Source of the DNA: an uncultured Bacteroidales bacterium
GTDB lineage: Bacteria > Bacteroidota > Bacteroidia > Bacteroidales > UBA932
DNA length: 5,939 nucleotides
Assembly (NCBI GenBank): GCA_946408295.1
Contig: CAMJRT010000085.1
Span: forward strand, 1 to 5,939
Direction of reading: 5' to 3'
Of this stretch, positions 1-5,939 are shown piece after piece. The position numbers were made by a program, and so were the translations under genes. The stretch's first letter is position 1. Each line of letters starts with the position of its first letter. The notes under the pieces are model-generated. The model had not been told where the DNA came from and made no database searches. It worked only from the letters and a program-made list of their open reading frames with translations.

Positions 1-1
1 T

Positions 2-133
2 CCGATGGTCTTCTTCACTTCCGGCATCACGATGAACAACAACAAGCCCTGCGACACCCCCGATACCCTTGACTACGAAGTGCTGAAAGAGCGAATTCTA
101 TTCATCTTTCATTGGCTTTGCCGGATTATTTAA
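2..133 (+). CDS. C-terminal end of a probable M28-family zinc peptidase (partial)
   Basis: The only reading frame open across the left edge of the window gives 43 residues and stops at TAA 131-133. The stretch VFFTSGITMNNNKPCDTPDT followed by LDYE resembles the last conserved block of Bacteroidota M28 aminopeptidase-like proteins, which usually read FFTSG...(Y)HKPTDTPDxIDYE and then end with a helix such as the one here (LKERILFIFHWL). M28 enzymes are two-zinc exopeptidases, in this phylum usually exported. Oddly, the position where the family normally has a zinc-binding His just before K-P-x-D-T is Asn here (codon 41-43). The upstream part, including the other zinc ligands, lies outside the window, so activity cannot be judged. 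The family call rests on a short tail. It is on the same strand as the following operon, but a promoter separates them. Confidence 0.5.
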   Translation, partial: PMVFFTSGITMNNNKPCDTPDTLDYEVLKERILFIFHWLCRII

Positions 134-151
134 GAAAAATCCGTATCTTTG
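117..151 (+). promoter_or_regulatory. Bacteroidota-type promoter (TTTG ... TATCTTTG) for the envelope operon
   Basis: TATCTTTG at 144-151 matches the Bacteroidota sigma-ABfr -7 consensus TAnnTTTG exactly. A TTTG at 117-120 can serve as the -33 element, with 23 bases between the two; this is at the long end of the usual spacing. Transcription would begin near 158, leaving a leader of roughly 18 bases before the ATG at 176. The -33 element lies inside the last codons of the upstream gene, so the operon can be transcribed on its own even though the upstream gene is close. The leader has no good Shine-Dalgarno sequence, as is common in this phylum. Confidence 0.6.
122..143. repeat. 6-bp inverted repeat inside the promoter spacer
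   Basis: CGGATT (122-127) and AATCCG (138-143) are perfect inverted repeats with a 10-base A/T-rich loop. The upstream gene's stop codon (131-133) lies in the loop, and the right arm directly abuts the -7 box. It could be a weak hairpin at the end of the upstream transcript or a regulator's operator. No T-run follows the right arm, so a canonical intrinsic terminator is unlikely. A chance 6-bp palindrome cannot be excluded. Confidence 0.3.
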
Positions 152-175
152 TAAGTTATCGTATGGAATTGGCTT

Positions 176-2014
176 ATGAAAGATTTTTTGAAACTGATGC
201 GCAGGTTGGTCCGCCCGTATATGGGCAGCCTTTTCGGCTCCATCGGTTTGAACATACTCTCCGCGGTATTCAACATTTTTTCTTTTGCCTTGATCATCCC
301 TATCTTGCAGATGATTTTCGGCATCAACGAACTGCGTTACAACTTCACCCCTTGGGACAGTCCGGACATAGGCCTGAAAGACAAAATCACGGACAACCTC
401 TATTACTATGTCAGCGTCCTGATTGAGCGTTTCGGGGCCTCGAGCGCCCTGCTTTATCTGGGTCTGTTCCTGGGCCTGATGACGGCATTGAAGTGCGCCT
501 GCTATTTCGGTTCCGCCGCCGTGATGATTCCTCTGCGTACCGGTATCGTCCGTGACTTGCGGGTGCAGATTTACAACAAAATGCTCAGCCTTCCGCTCGG
601 CTTTTTCTCCCAGGAAAAGAAGGGGGACATCATCGCGCGGATGAGCAGCGATGTCGGCGTCGTGGAAGCGACGATTTCCACCAGCCTGGATATGCTCATC
701 AAGAATCCCATCCTCATTGTCTTCTACTTCGGAACCCTGATTTTCATCAGTTGGGAAATGACCTTGTTCACCGTGCTGGTCGTACCCTTGATCGCCTGGG
801 GCATCAGCGTGTTGGGAAAAAATCTCAAACGGGAGTCCACGGAAGCCCAGGTCAAACTCAGTGAAACGATGTCCCAGTTGGACGAGACCCTGAGCGGCCT
901 GCGCATCATCAAGGCGTTCATCGCGGAGCAAAAAATGAAAGACCGCTTCTCCCATACGGCCAACGAACAAAGACGCTTTACCAACAAAGTGGCCGTCCGT
1001 CAGTCCGCCGCCCATCCGGTCAGCGAATTTCTGGGCACGGTGATGATTATGCTCGTCCTCTGGTTCGGAGGCACCTTGATTTTGAGCGCCCACGCCCCTT
1101 TCGACGCACCGACGTTCATATTCTATATGGTGATTCTGTACAGCGTCCTGCAGCCGCTCAAGGATTTCTCCCGGGCGTCCTACAACATCCCCGTCGGACT
1201 CGCCTCGATGGAACGCATCGACAAGATCCTGGCGGCCGAGAACAACATCGTCGAAAAGGCGGACGCCCAAGAAATTGAGGCTTTTAAAGACCGCATCGAA
1301 ATCAAAGGCCTTTGCTTCACTTATCCCGACGGCAACAAAGAAGTGCTCAAAGACATCGACATCACCTTGGAAAAAGGCAAGACGGTGGCGCTGGTCGGGC
1401 AGTCCGGTTCGGGCAAATCCACCCTCGTCGACCTCGTACCCCGTTATTACGATGTAACGTCGGGCAGCATTTCCATAGACGGCACCGACATCCGCGACCT
1501 CAAAGTCCGGGATTTGCGTTCGCTCATCGGCAATGTCAACCAGGAAGCGATTCTCTTCAACGACACGATTTTCAACAACATCGCCTTCGGCGTGGAGAAC
1601 GCCACCCGCGAACAGGTCATAGCCGCGGCCAAAATCGCCAACGCCCACGACTTCATTATGGAAAAAGAGGAAGGCTACGACAGCAACATCGGCGACCGGG
1701 GCTGCAAACTCTCCGGCGGACAGCGCCAGCGCATCAGCATCGCCCGCGCCATCCTCAAGAATCCCCCGATTCTGATTCTGGACGAAGCGACCTCCGCCCT
1801 GGATACGGAATCTGAAAAACTGGTCCAGGAAGCCCTCGACCGTCTCACCACAGACCGCACCACGATTGCCGTCGCCCACCGCTTGAGCACCATCAAGGAC
1901 GCGGATGAAATCTGCGTGATGCACGAAGGCGTCATTGTCGAACGGGGACGTCACGAAGAATTGATCGCACGGGACGGCTACTACAAGAAACTGATTGATA
2001 TGCAGGCCCTGTAA
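176..2014 (+). CDS. MsbA-like ABC exporter, fused permease and ATPase (612 aa)
   Basis: A complete type I ABC exporter half-transporter, expected to work as a homodimer in the inner membrane and to flip a lipid or drug-like substrate; MsbA, the lipid A-core flippase, is the closest named type. The N-terminal half holds about six membrane segments (near residues 20-48, 89-118, 173-192, 195-213, 283-305 and 310-328). The ATPase half has an A-loop Tyr383 (FTYPDG), Walker A GQSGSGKST at 408-416, Q-loop Gln456, signature LSGGQ at 512-516, Walker B ILILDE at 532-537, D-loop SALD at 540-543 and switch His568, so all catalytic elements are intact. The length is normal for the family. ATG 176 is chosen because it sits just after the promoter and starts a typical MKDFLKLMRR cytoplasmic N-terminus. 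The stop shares a base with the next start (TAATG). Substrate specificity is not visible in the sequence; lipid A export is an inference from family and envelope context. Confidence 0.92.
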   Translation: MKDFLKLMRRLVRPYMGSLFGSIGLNILSAVFNIFSFALIIPILQMIFGINELRYNFTPWDSPDIGLKDKITDNLYYYVSVLIERFGASSALLYLGLFLGLMTALKCACYFGSAAVMIPLRTGIVRDLRVQIYNKMLSLPLGFFSQEKKGDIIARMSSDVGVVEATISTSLDMLIKNPILIVFYFGTLIFISWEMTLFTVLVVPLIAWGISVLGKNLKRESTEAQVKLSETMSQLDETLSGLRIIKAFIAEQKMKDRFSHTANEQRRFTNKVAVRQSAAHPVSEFLGTVMIMLVLWFGGTLILSAHAPFDAPTFIFYMVILYSVLQPLKDFSRASYNIPVGLASMERIDKILAAENNIVEKADAQEIEAFKDRIEIKGLCFTYPDGNKEVLKDIDITLEKGKTVALVGQSGSGKSTLVDLVPRYYDVTSGSISIDGTDIRDLKVRDLRSLIGNVNQEAILFNDTIFNNIAFGVENATREQVIAAAKIANAHDFIMEKEEGYDSNIGDRGCKLSGGQRQRISIARAILKNPPILILDEATSALDTESEKLVQEALDRLTTDRTTIAVAHRLSTIKDADEICVMHEGVIVERGRHEELIARDGYYKKLIDMQAL

Positions 2015-2409
2015 TGACACGATGCGTCCGAAATACAGGCAGAGGCGTACTGGCGGTCTATGTGATTGCCATCCTTTGTTTGTGTCTGGGTACTTTTCAA
2101 GGGCCTGCCGGTATGTGGAAGACGTTTATGGGCATCCAAATGGACAAAGTCATTCATTTCCTGCTGTACCTGCCTTATCCGGCCCTGGCGTTCTGGGCCT
2201 TTTATCCGGAAAAAAATACGGGACGCTTCCTGCTGATCGTCCTGCTGATTGGCATCGCGTACAGCGGAACCGTGGAAATAATGCAGGCCCTGTTTACCGA
2301 CAATCGCAGCGCTGAATGGGGCGACCTCCTGGCCAACACGCTCGGGATGGGAATCACAACCCTGATCATCAGCCTTATTGTTTTTATTCGGAAAGGGGGC
2401 AAGAGATGA
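2014..2409 (+). CDS. VanZ-like family integral membrane protein (131 aa)
   Basis: A small protein with about four membrane helices (near residues 10-28, 46-64, 70-88 and 108-126). It carries the polar pattern of the VanZ-like family: D44-K-x-x-H48 at the start of helix 2 (DKVIHFLLYLPYP), E88-x-x-Q91 after helix 3, R98, and E101-W-G-D104-x-x-A-N108-x-x-G111 before helix 4. VanZ itself gives low-level teicoplanin resistance by an unknown mechanism; most relatives are uncharacterised, and a drug-resistance role should not be assumed here. The start overlaps the exporter stop (TAATG) and the stop overlaps the next start (ATGA), so its translation is probably coupled to both neighbours. Sitting between a lipid exporter and a peptidoglycan amidase, it probably acts in envelope assembly, but that is an inference from position. 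Confidence 0.85.
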   Translation: MTRCVRNTGRGVLAVYVIAILCLCLGTFQGPAGMWKTFMGIQMDKVIHFLLYLPYPALAFWAFYPEKNTGRFLLIVLLIGIAYSGTVEIMQALFTDNRSAEWGDLLANTLGMGITTLIISLIVFIRKGGKR

Positions 2410-2465
2410 GAAAATGGTTGTTGTGCATCGGTCTGGTCCTTTGCTCTCCGCTCTTTTCGGGAGCC
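2406..2465 (+). other. Signal peptide of the amidase-like protein
   Basis: Residues 1-20 have a short basic start (MRKW), a hydrophobic core (LLCIGLVLC) and a plausible signal peptidase I site, FSGA|GE, with Ser at -3 and Ala at -1. Cys13 follows Leu-Val-Leu; a Leu directly before the Cys is unlike a lipobox, so a lipoprotein is less likely. This signal peptide is the main reason for choosing 2406 as the start. Confidence 0.7.
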
Positions 2466-5456
2466 GGGGAAGTGACAACGAAAACAGAACTCTGCGACAG
2501 TTTGTCGGTTCTACTGGAAGCAAGAGGGGGTGTCCGGACAAAAATCACCCTCAAACGCATCCTTAAACGAGCCGGACGGACAGACTGGTACTTCAAAGAA
2601 AATCTGGGGGACTATCCCTTTCGCAAGGAGGATGTCGCCTGGCTGAAGAAACAACTCAAAAACCTGGCTCCCCATCCGTATAAAAACCTTCCCGTCGATC
2701 GCATATTCATAGGCGGGAACACCGTTGACCAAATGGTTTGCGCTCCCTACACCCGGGACGGGAAAGCCGCGAAATCATCGTACTCGCTCCCCAAAGCGCC
2801 GGCAGCGGTTCCGGCACTGGTCAGAGACGCATCGGGGGATACTTTCAAAGAAGGGCTTTCCGGGCGGCACATCGCCGTCTGGAACAGCCACGGTCATTAT
2901 TATAACCAGACCCATCAATGCTGGCTGTGGCAGCGGGCGCCCCTGTTCGGCACCCTTGAAGATGTATTCAGTACGAGTTTTGTCATCCCCTTCCTGGTCC
3001 CGATGCTGGAAAATGCCGGGGCCGTGGTGCTGCTGCCTCGGGAACGCGATTTCTCATCGCTCGAATCCATTGCCGACAACGACGGAGGCGACACCTCCCG
3101 CAGTACCGGACGAATGGAACAACAAGGAAAATGGGAAGTAGGACAAGGAGGCTTTGCCGATACGCAAGAGACCTATACCGGGACACAGACGCCGTTCGGA
3201 AGCGGGACCTACCTGACGACAAAAGGGGGCCGGGAAGCCGGTGCCAGCCTTACCTGGCACCCGAACATCCCCCAAAGAGGCGAATACAGCGTCTATGCAT
3301 GCTATCCCTCTTTCCCCGAAAGCACGACGGCCGCCCGCTACACGGTTCATCACCGGGGAGGCGCCACGCTGCTGCTCGTCAATCAGCAGATGGGCGGCGG
3401 CACCTGGGTACACCTGGGCCGTTTCGAGATGGACAGCAGCAGTTTCGTCGTTCTGGACAACAAAGCCTCCGATAAAGGAAGGGTGAGCGGCGATGCCGTG
3501 CGCGTGGGCGGCGGAATGGGGAATATCGCCCGCTATCCCCGAGATACCGCCATCGTCTGCCCGCCGGCCGTTTCCGGCAAGGCGCGCTGGGCGGAAGGGG
3601 CCCGCTACTGGCTGCAATGGGCCGGGGCGGACAGTACCGTTTACAGCCAGAACAGGCACGAACACGACTACCGGGACGACTTTATGTCCCGTGGCGCGTG
3701 GGTGGGGTGGCTCAGCGGCGGTTCCCGCGTCAATCCCAAAGGGTATCTTCCTCCCAAAGATGCGGACGGCCATCCCCAATCCCTGCGAAGCGGGCTGAAC
3801 ATTCCGCTGGATATTTCCTTTGCCCTGCACACCAATGCCGGCTTCCACCTTGCAGACTCCACCTATGGCACCCTCGCCATCTACACCCTGATGTGCGAGC
3901 ATTCCCGCAAACTCCCATCCGGGGAAGACCGGCAATGCCAGCGCGAACTGGCCGACCTCGTCCAAAGCCAGGTTGTCGATGACATCCGCGCCCAATTCCA
4001 CCCCGAATGGCGGCGGCGCGAATTATGGGACCGCTCTTATAGCGAAAGCCGGACCCCCGCCGTTCCCGCGATGCTGCTGGAAGTCCTCTCGCACCAGAGT
4101 TTCAACGATATGAAACAAGGGCTTGACCCTGCTTTCCGGTTCTGTGTGTCCCGTAGCATCTACAAAGGCCTGTTGAAATACCTCAGCACCCGATACCGCA
4201 TCCCCTACCGCGTACAACCCCTTCCCGTCAAAGATTTTGCGGCCCGGTTGGGAAAAGATAAGCACATTACGCTGTCCTGGTATGAAAGAACCGACAGCCT
4301 CGAACCCACGGCGAAAGCGGAATGGTTTCTCTTGTCCACCCGAATGGACGAGGGAGGTTTTGACAAGGGACGGCGTATCGAAGCCAGGCGCGACAAGAAC
4401 GGGATGTGGAGCACGCGCGTCCCTTTGAAAGAAGGCCATCGCTATGCCTTCCGCATTCAGGCGGCCAATGCCGGCGGTTGCAGTTTTCCTTCCGAAACCC
4501 TGTCGGCGGGCCTGGCCCCGGAAAGCAAGGGAACCGTTTTGATTCTCAATAATTTCGACCGTATTTCCGGTCCTGCCGTCATTGAGGGGGACGAACGGGC
4601 CTGCTTCGATTATACATTGGACGGGGGCGTGGGATATGGCAGCGACTGCGCCTATATCGGCGATATGTACGAATCCCGCCGGGACCGCCCGTGGCTGGAC
4701 GACCATTGCCCGGGCTTCGGAGCCAGTTGGCAGGATTATGCCGGACAGGTCCGGGGCGGCAACCGGATGGACTACCCGGTCTTGCACGGGGAGGATTTCT
4801 TTGAAAAGGGCTACAGTTATTGCTCCTCATCCGCTTCCGCCTATGCCCGGGGACGATTCGGCGGCGATTCCTTTTTCCTGATTGACTTGATTTGCGGCAA
4901 ACAGACGCGGCATCGCGACGAGCGCGGGAAAGTCCGTTACGAAGTGTTTCCGGCCGCCCTGTGTGAACGCTTGCAGGCAAGTGCCGACGGCGGGACCCAC
5001 CTGCTGGTCTCCGGCTCTTATATCGCCAGTGACCTGTGGGACCCCATTTTTGCCGCAGATACGACGGCTCGGTGCCGGCAGGCCCAATCCTTTGTTCAGA
5101 ACACCCTGGGATGGCGTTGGATGACGGGCCGGGCCAGCCGCAGCGGGAAAGTCCGGGCGATGCATCCGCACAAGGGCTTTGATGCCGTGAACATCCGGCA
5201 GGGCGCCGCTTTCTGCACCGACAACCGAGCAGACTTCTATCGTGTCGAGTCTCCGGACGGCCTGATTCCCGCCCAAAAAACGGCACAGACCATTTTCCGT
5301 TATCAAGACAACAACCTATCTGCCGGAGTCGCCTATCAAGGGCCCGGCTACAAAGCCGTCAGCCTCGGATTTCCGCTGGAGAGCCTTCTGGAATCCGCTG
5401 ACAGAAAAACCATCATCGATGCCGCCCTGGCATTTTTCAACACCCCGCAATTATGA
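2406..5456 (+). CDS. Secreted N-acetylmuramoyl-L-alanine amidase-like protein with inserted golvesin/xanthan-lyase-like domain, FnIII and C-terminal domain (1016 aa)
   Basis: The protein is predicted to be exported and to cleave the amide bond between muramic acid and the stem peptide. ATG 2406 is preferred over the in-frame ATG at 2316 because it overlaps the VanZ stop (ATGA) and begins a clean signal peptide. A N-terminal region (about 25-150) of unknown fold comes first. The Amidase_3 fold begins near 155: WNSHGHYY supplies His162, TLEDVFS Glu185, and AVVLLPRERD matches the family's strand after the second ligand. After an insertion it resumes with SFALHTNAGF (His475) and MLLEVLSHQSF (catalytic Glu559). 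The insertion at about 230-370 looks like the golvesin C-terminal/xanthan-lyase sandwich (TWVHLGRFEMD ... GDAVRVGG). A fibronectin type III-like domain covers about 600-702 and a long conserved-looking domain 709-1016. Database names for relatives include 'xanthan lyase', but the catalytic residues favour an amidase. It has about 17 Cys in the mature chain. Activity itself is inferred. Confidence 0.82.
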   Translation: MRKWLLCIGLVLCSPLFSGAGEVTTKTELCDSLSVLLEARGGVRTKITLKRILKRAGRTDWYFKENLGDYPFRKEDVAWLKKQLKNLAPHPYKNLPVDRIFIGGNTVDQMVCAPYTRDGKAAKSSYSLPKAPAAVPALVRDASGDTFKEGLSGRHIAVWNSHGHYYNQTHQCWLWQRAPLFGTLEDVFSTSFVIPFLVPMLENAGAVVLLPRERDFSSLESIADNDGGDTSRSTGRMEQQGKWEVGQGGFADTQETYTGTQTPFGSGTYLTTKGGREAGASLTWHPNIPQRGEYSVYACYPSFPESTTAARYTVHHRGGATLLLVNQQMGGGTWVHLGRFEMDSSSFVVLDNKASDKGRVSGDAVRVGGGMGNIARYPRDTAIVCPPAVSGKARWAEGARYWLQWAGADSTVYSQNRHEHDYRDDFMSRGAWVGWLSGGSRVNPKGYLPPKDADGHPQSLRSGLNIPLDISFALHTNAGFHLADSTYGTLAIYTLMCEHSRKLPSGEDRQCQRELADLVQSQVVDDIRAQFHPEWRRRELWDRSYSESRTPAVPAMLLEVLSHQSFNDMKQGLDPAFRFCVSRSIYKGLLKYLSTRYRIPYRVQPLPVKDFAARLGKDKHITLSWYERTDSLEPTAKAEWFLLSTRMDEGGFDKGRRIEARRDKNGMWSTRVPLKEGHRYAFRIQAANAGGCSFPSETLSAGLAPESKGTVLILNNFDRISGPAVIEGDERACFDYTLDGGVGYGSDCAYIGDMYESRRDRPWLDDHCPGFGASWQDYAGQVRGGNRMDYPVLHGEDFFEKGYSYCSSSASAYARGRFGGDSFFLIDLICGKQTRHRDERGKVRYEVFPAALCERLQASADGGTHLLVSGSYIASDLWDPIFAADTTARCRQAQSFVQNTLGWRWMTGRASRSGKVRAMHPHKGFDAVNIRQGAAFCTDNRADFYRVESPDGLIPAQKTAQTIFRYQDNNLSAGVAYQGPGYKAVSLGFPLESLLESADRKTIIDAALAFFNTPQL
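3093..3515 (+). other. Golvesin/xanthan-lyase-like beta-sandwich inserted in the amidase domain
   Basis: Residues about 230-370 of the amidase protein lie between the second zinc ligand (Glu185) and the third (His475). The pattern WxVGxGGFxDTxETY at the start, EYSVYACYP in the middle and GTWVHLGRFEMD ... VVLDNKAS ... GDAVRVGGG at the end is that of golvesin C-terminal-like sandwich domains, which are presumed carbohydrate- or surface-binding modules. The insertion pushes the Glu-to-His spacing to about 290 residues, far more than in a plain Amidase_3 domain. Borders are approximate. Confidence 0.6.
4530..5453 (+). other. C-terminal domain of the amidase-like protein, possibly glutamine-amidotransferase-like fold
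   Basis: Residues 709-1016 open with a Rossmann-like strand and turn (TVLILNNFDRISGP). They continue through a FFLIDLICGKQT strand, a helix ending ADGGTHLLVSGSYIASDLWD, and a late strand GYKAVSLGFPLESL. This alternation recalls the class I glutamine amidotransferase-like domain found at the end of some bacterial glycan-active enzymes, where it is usually non-catalytic. I see no convincing Cys-His-Glu triad. The fold call is from strand pattern only; it may instead be a family-specific domain. Confidence 0.4.
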
Positions 5457-5939
5457 GCACCCATATCGTCATTATGGCCGGCGGCGTAGGAAGCGGAACA
5501 TCCCAAACAGTTCCTGGACCTGCTGGACTGCGGCCAGAGCCTTATCCGACTCACCTACGAGCGTTTCCTGCAAGTGGATGCGCAAGCCCGCTTCTGGGTG
5601 GTGACCGCCGAAAGATACCTTCCTTTCATTCACGAGCAACTACCCGAACTGCCCGACGAACAGATTCTCGCAGAGCCGGTGGCCCGCAACACCGCCCCCT
5701 GCATCAGTTATGTCTGCCGAAAAATAGCCCTGCGCTATCCGGACGCCCGCATAATGGTCACCCCTTCGGACGCCTATGTCCCGGATTGGGATGCCTTCGC
5801 CCGGACGAGCCGCTGCGCCCTGGCCTTCTGCGGGACGCGCGAGAGCATCGTCTGTCTGGGCATCGAGCCCTCCTTCCCCAGTTGTGAATATGGCTATATT
5901 CAGGAAAAGGCGGGCGACCTTTTCCAACAAGACGGAGAG
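5453..5939 (+). pseudogene. manC: Mannose-1-phosphate guanylyltransferase with internal deletion and frameshift (partial at window end)
   Basis: ManC makes GDP-mannose from mannose-1-phosphate and GTP in the cytoplasm, feeding surface glycan synthesis. ATG 5453 overlaps the amidase stop (ATGA) and gives MSTHIVIMAGGVGS, the start of the nucleotide-binding loop. The rest of the enzyme then continues in another frame from 5496: EHPKQFLDLLDCGQSL, EPVARNTAPCI, VTPSDAYVP and LGIEPSFPSCEYGYIQ all match ManC in order, with no stop to the window edge. The roughly eight residues normally between GS and the PKQF block (R-x-W-P-x-S and flanks) are absent: one base stands where about 24 are expected. The downstream frame cannot start alone, since it is closed by TAG at 5487-5489 and has no nearby ATG. 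Read straight from 5453, the product loses ManC identity after 14 residues. The gene is therefore broken as written; an assembly or sequencing error is a real alternative. The 3' end lies beyond the window. Confidence 0.8.
5489..5498 (+). other. Deletion/frameshift junction in manC
   Basis: GGA-AGC (Gly-Ser, 5489-5494, frame of the ATG) is followed by a single G (5495) and then GAA (5496-5498, frame of the PKQF block). The junction sits in a short tandem-like GGAAGC/GGAACA stretch (GGAA at 5489-5492 and 5495-5498), a kind of microhomology that could favour either slippage in the cell or collapse in assembly. Confidence 0.75.

Noticed and set aside
163..176. ATG at 163 as the exporter start.
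   Set aside because: It is in a different frame from the exporter; ATG 176 is the first in-frame start and gives a normal family N-terminus.
98..2020. A 640-codon open frame on the minus strand opposite the ABC exporter.
   Set aside because: It mirrors the exporter gene almost exactly, its translation shows no recognisable domain or membrane segments, and its openness follows from the codon bias of the plus-strand gene. The plus-strand product has all ABC motifs.
2316..2405. A 30-codon N-terminal extension of the amidase from ATG 2316.
   Set aside because: The extension is the VanZ gene read in another frame; starting at 2406 gives a signal peptide and an ATGA overlap.
2406..2444. Lipoprotein signal at Cys13 of the amidase (LVLC).
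   Set aside because: A Leu directly before the Cys does not fit a lipobox, which needs a small residue there, and a good signal peptidase I site follows a few residues later.
3054..5306. Several long minus-strand open frames (3054-4001, 4023-4787, 4579-5286, 4827-5306) opposite the amidase gene.
   Set aside because: They overlap a plus-strand gene with clear domains and have low-complexity, Arg/Gly/Pro-rich or featureless translations typical of antisense shadows in GC-rich DNA.
5496..5939. The ManC body as an independent gene with its own start.
   Set aside because: The frame is closed by TAG at 5487-5489 with no ATG near 5490, and the missing N-terminal loop is present in the other frame directly upstream, so it is one broken gene.

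Overview
The window reads as a compact, same-strand cell-envelope operon from a member of the Bacteroidota, most likely Bacteroidales. Three things point there: an exact TAnnTTTG promoter box (TATCTTTG, 144-151) just upstream of the first complete gene, a large secreted amidase whose domain order (Amidase_3 fold split by a golvesin/xanthan-lyase-like sandwich, then FnIII, then a long C-terminal domain) is typical of that phylum, and the general absence of clear Shine-Dalgarno sequences. The DNA is GC-rich by eye for the phylum, which would suit an Alistipes-like or related lineage, but genus is only a guess.

Layout: 2-133 is the 3' end of an upstream gene whose last 43 residues resemble the C-terminus of M28-family zinc peptidases. 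A short gap (134-175) holds the promoter and a 6-bp inverted repeat. Then come four genes with no space between them: 176-2014, an MsbA-type ABC exporter half-transporter (612 aa, all ATPase motifs intact); 2014-2409, a small VanZ-like membrane protein (131 aa, TAATG overlap with the exporter); 2406-5456, a secreted N-acetylmuramoyl-L-alanine amidase-like protein (1016 aa from the ATGA-overlap start, all four expected metal/catalytic residues present); and 5453 to the window end, a mannose-1-phosphate guanylyltransferase (ManC) reading frame, again joined by ATGA.

The genes fit a shared envelope theme: lipid (A) export, a VanZ-type membrane protein of unknown biochemical role, peptidoglycan amide hydrolysis, and GDP-mannose supply for surface glycans. 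The start/stop overlaps suggest one transcript and translational coupling. The functional link between them is inferred from gene order only.

The most striking oddity is in the ManC gene. Its first 14 codons and everything from 5496 on are clearly ManC, but about 23 bases encoding the catalytic nucleotide-binding motif (R-x-W-P-x-S region) are missing between them, which also shifts the frame. This is either a real disabled gene or a sequencing/assembly deletion. No RNA genes, mobile elements, CRISPR arrays or long intergenic stretches were seen.
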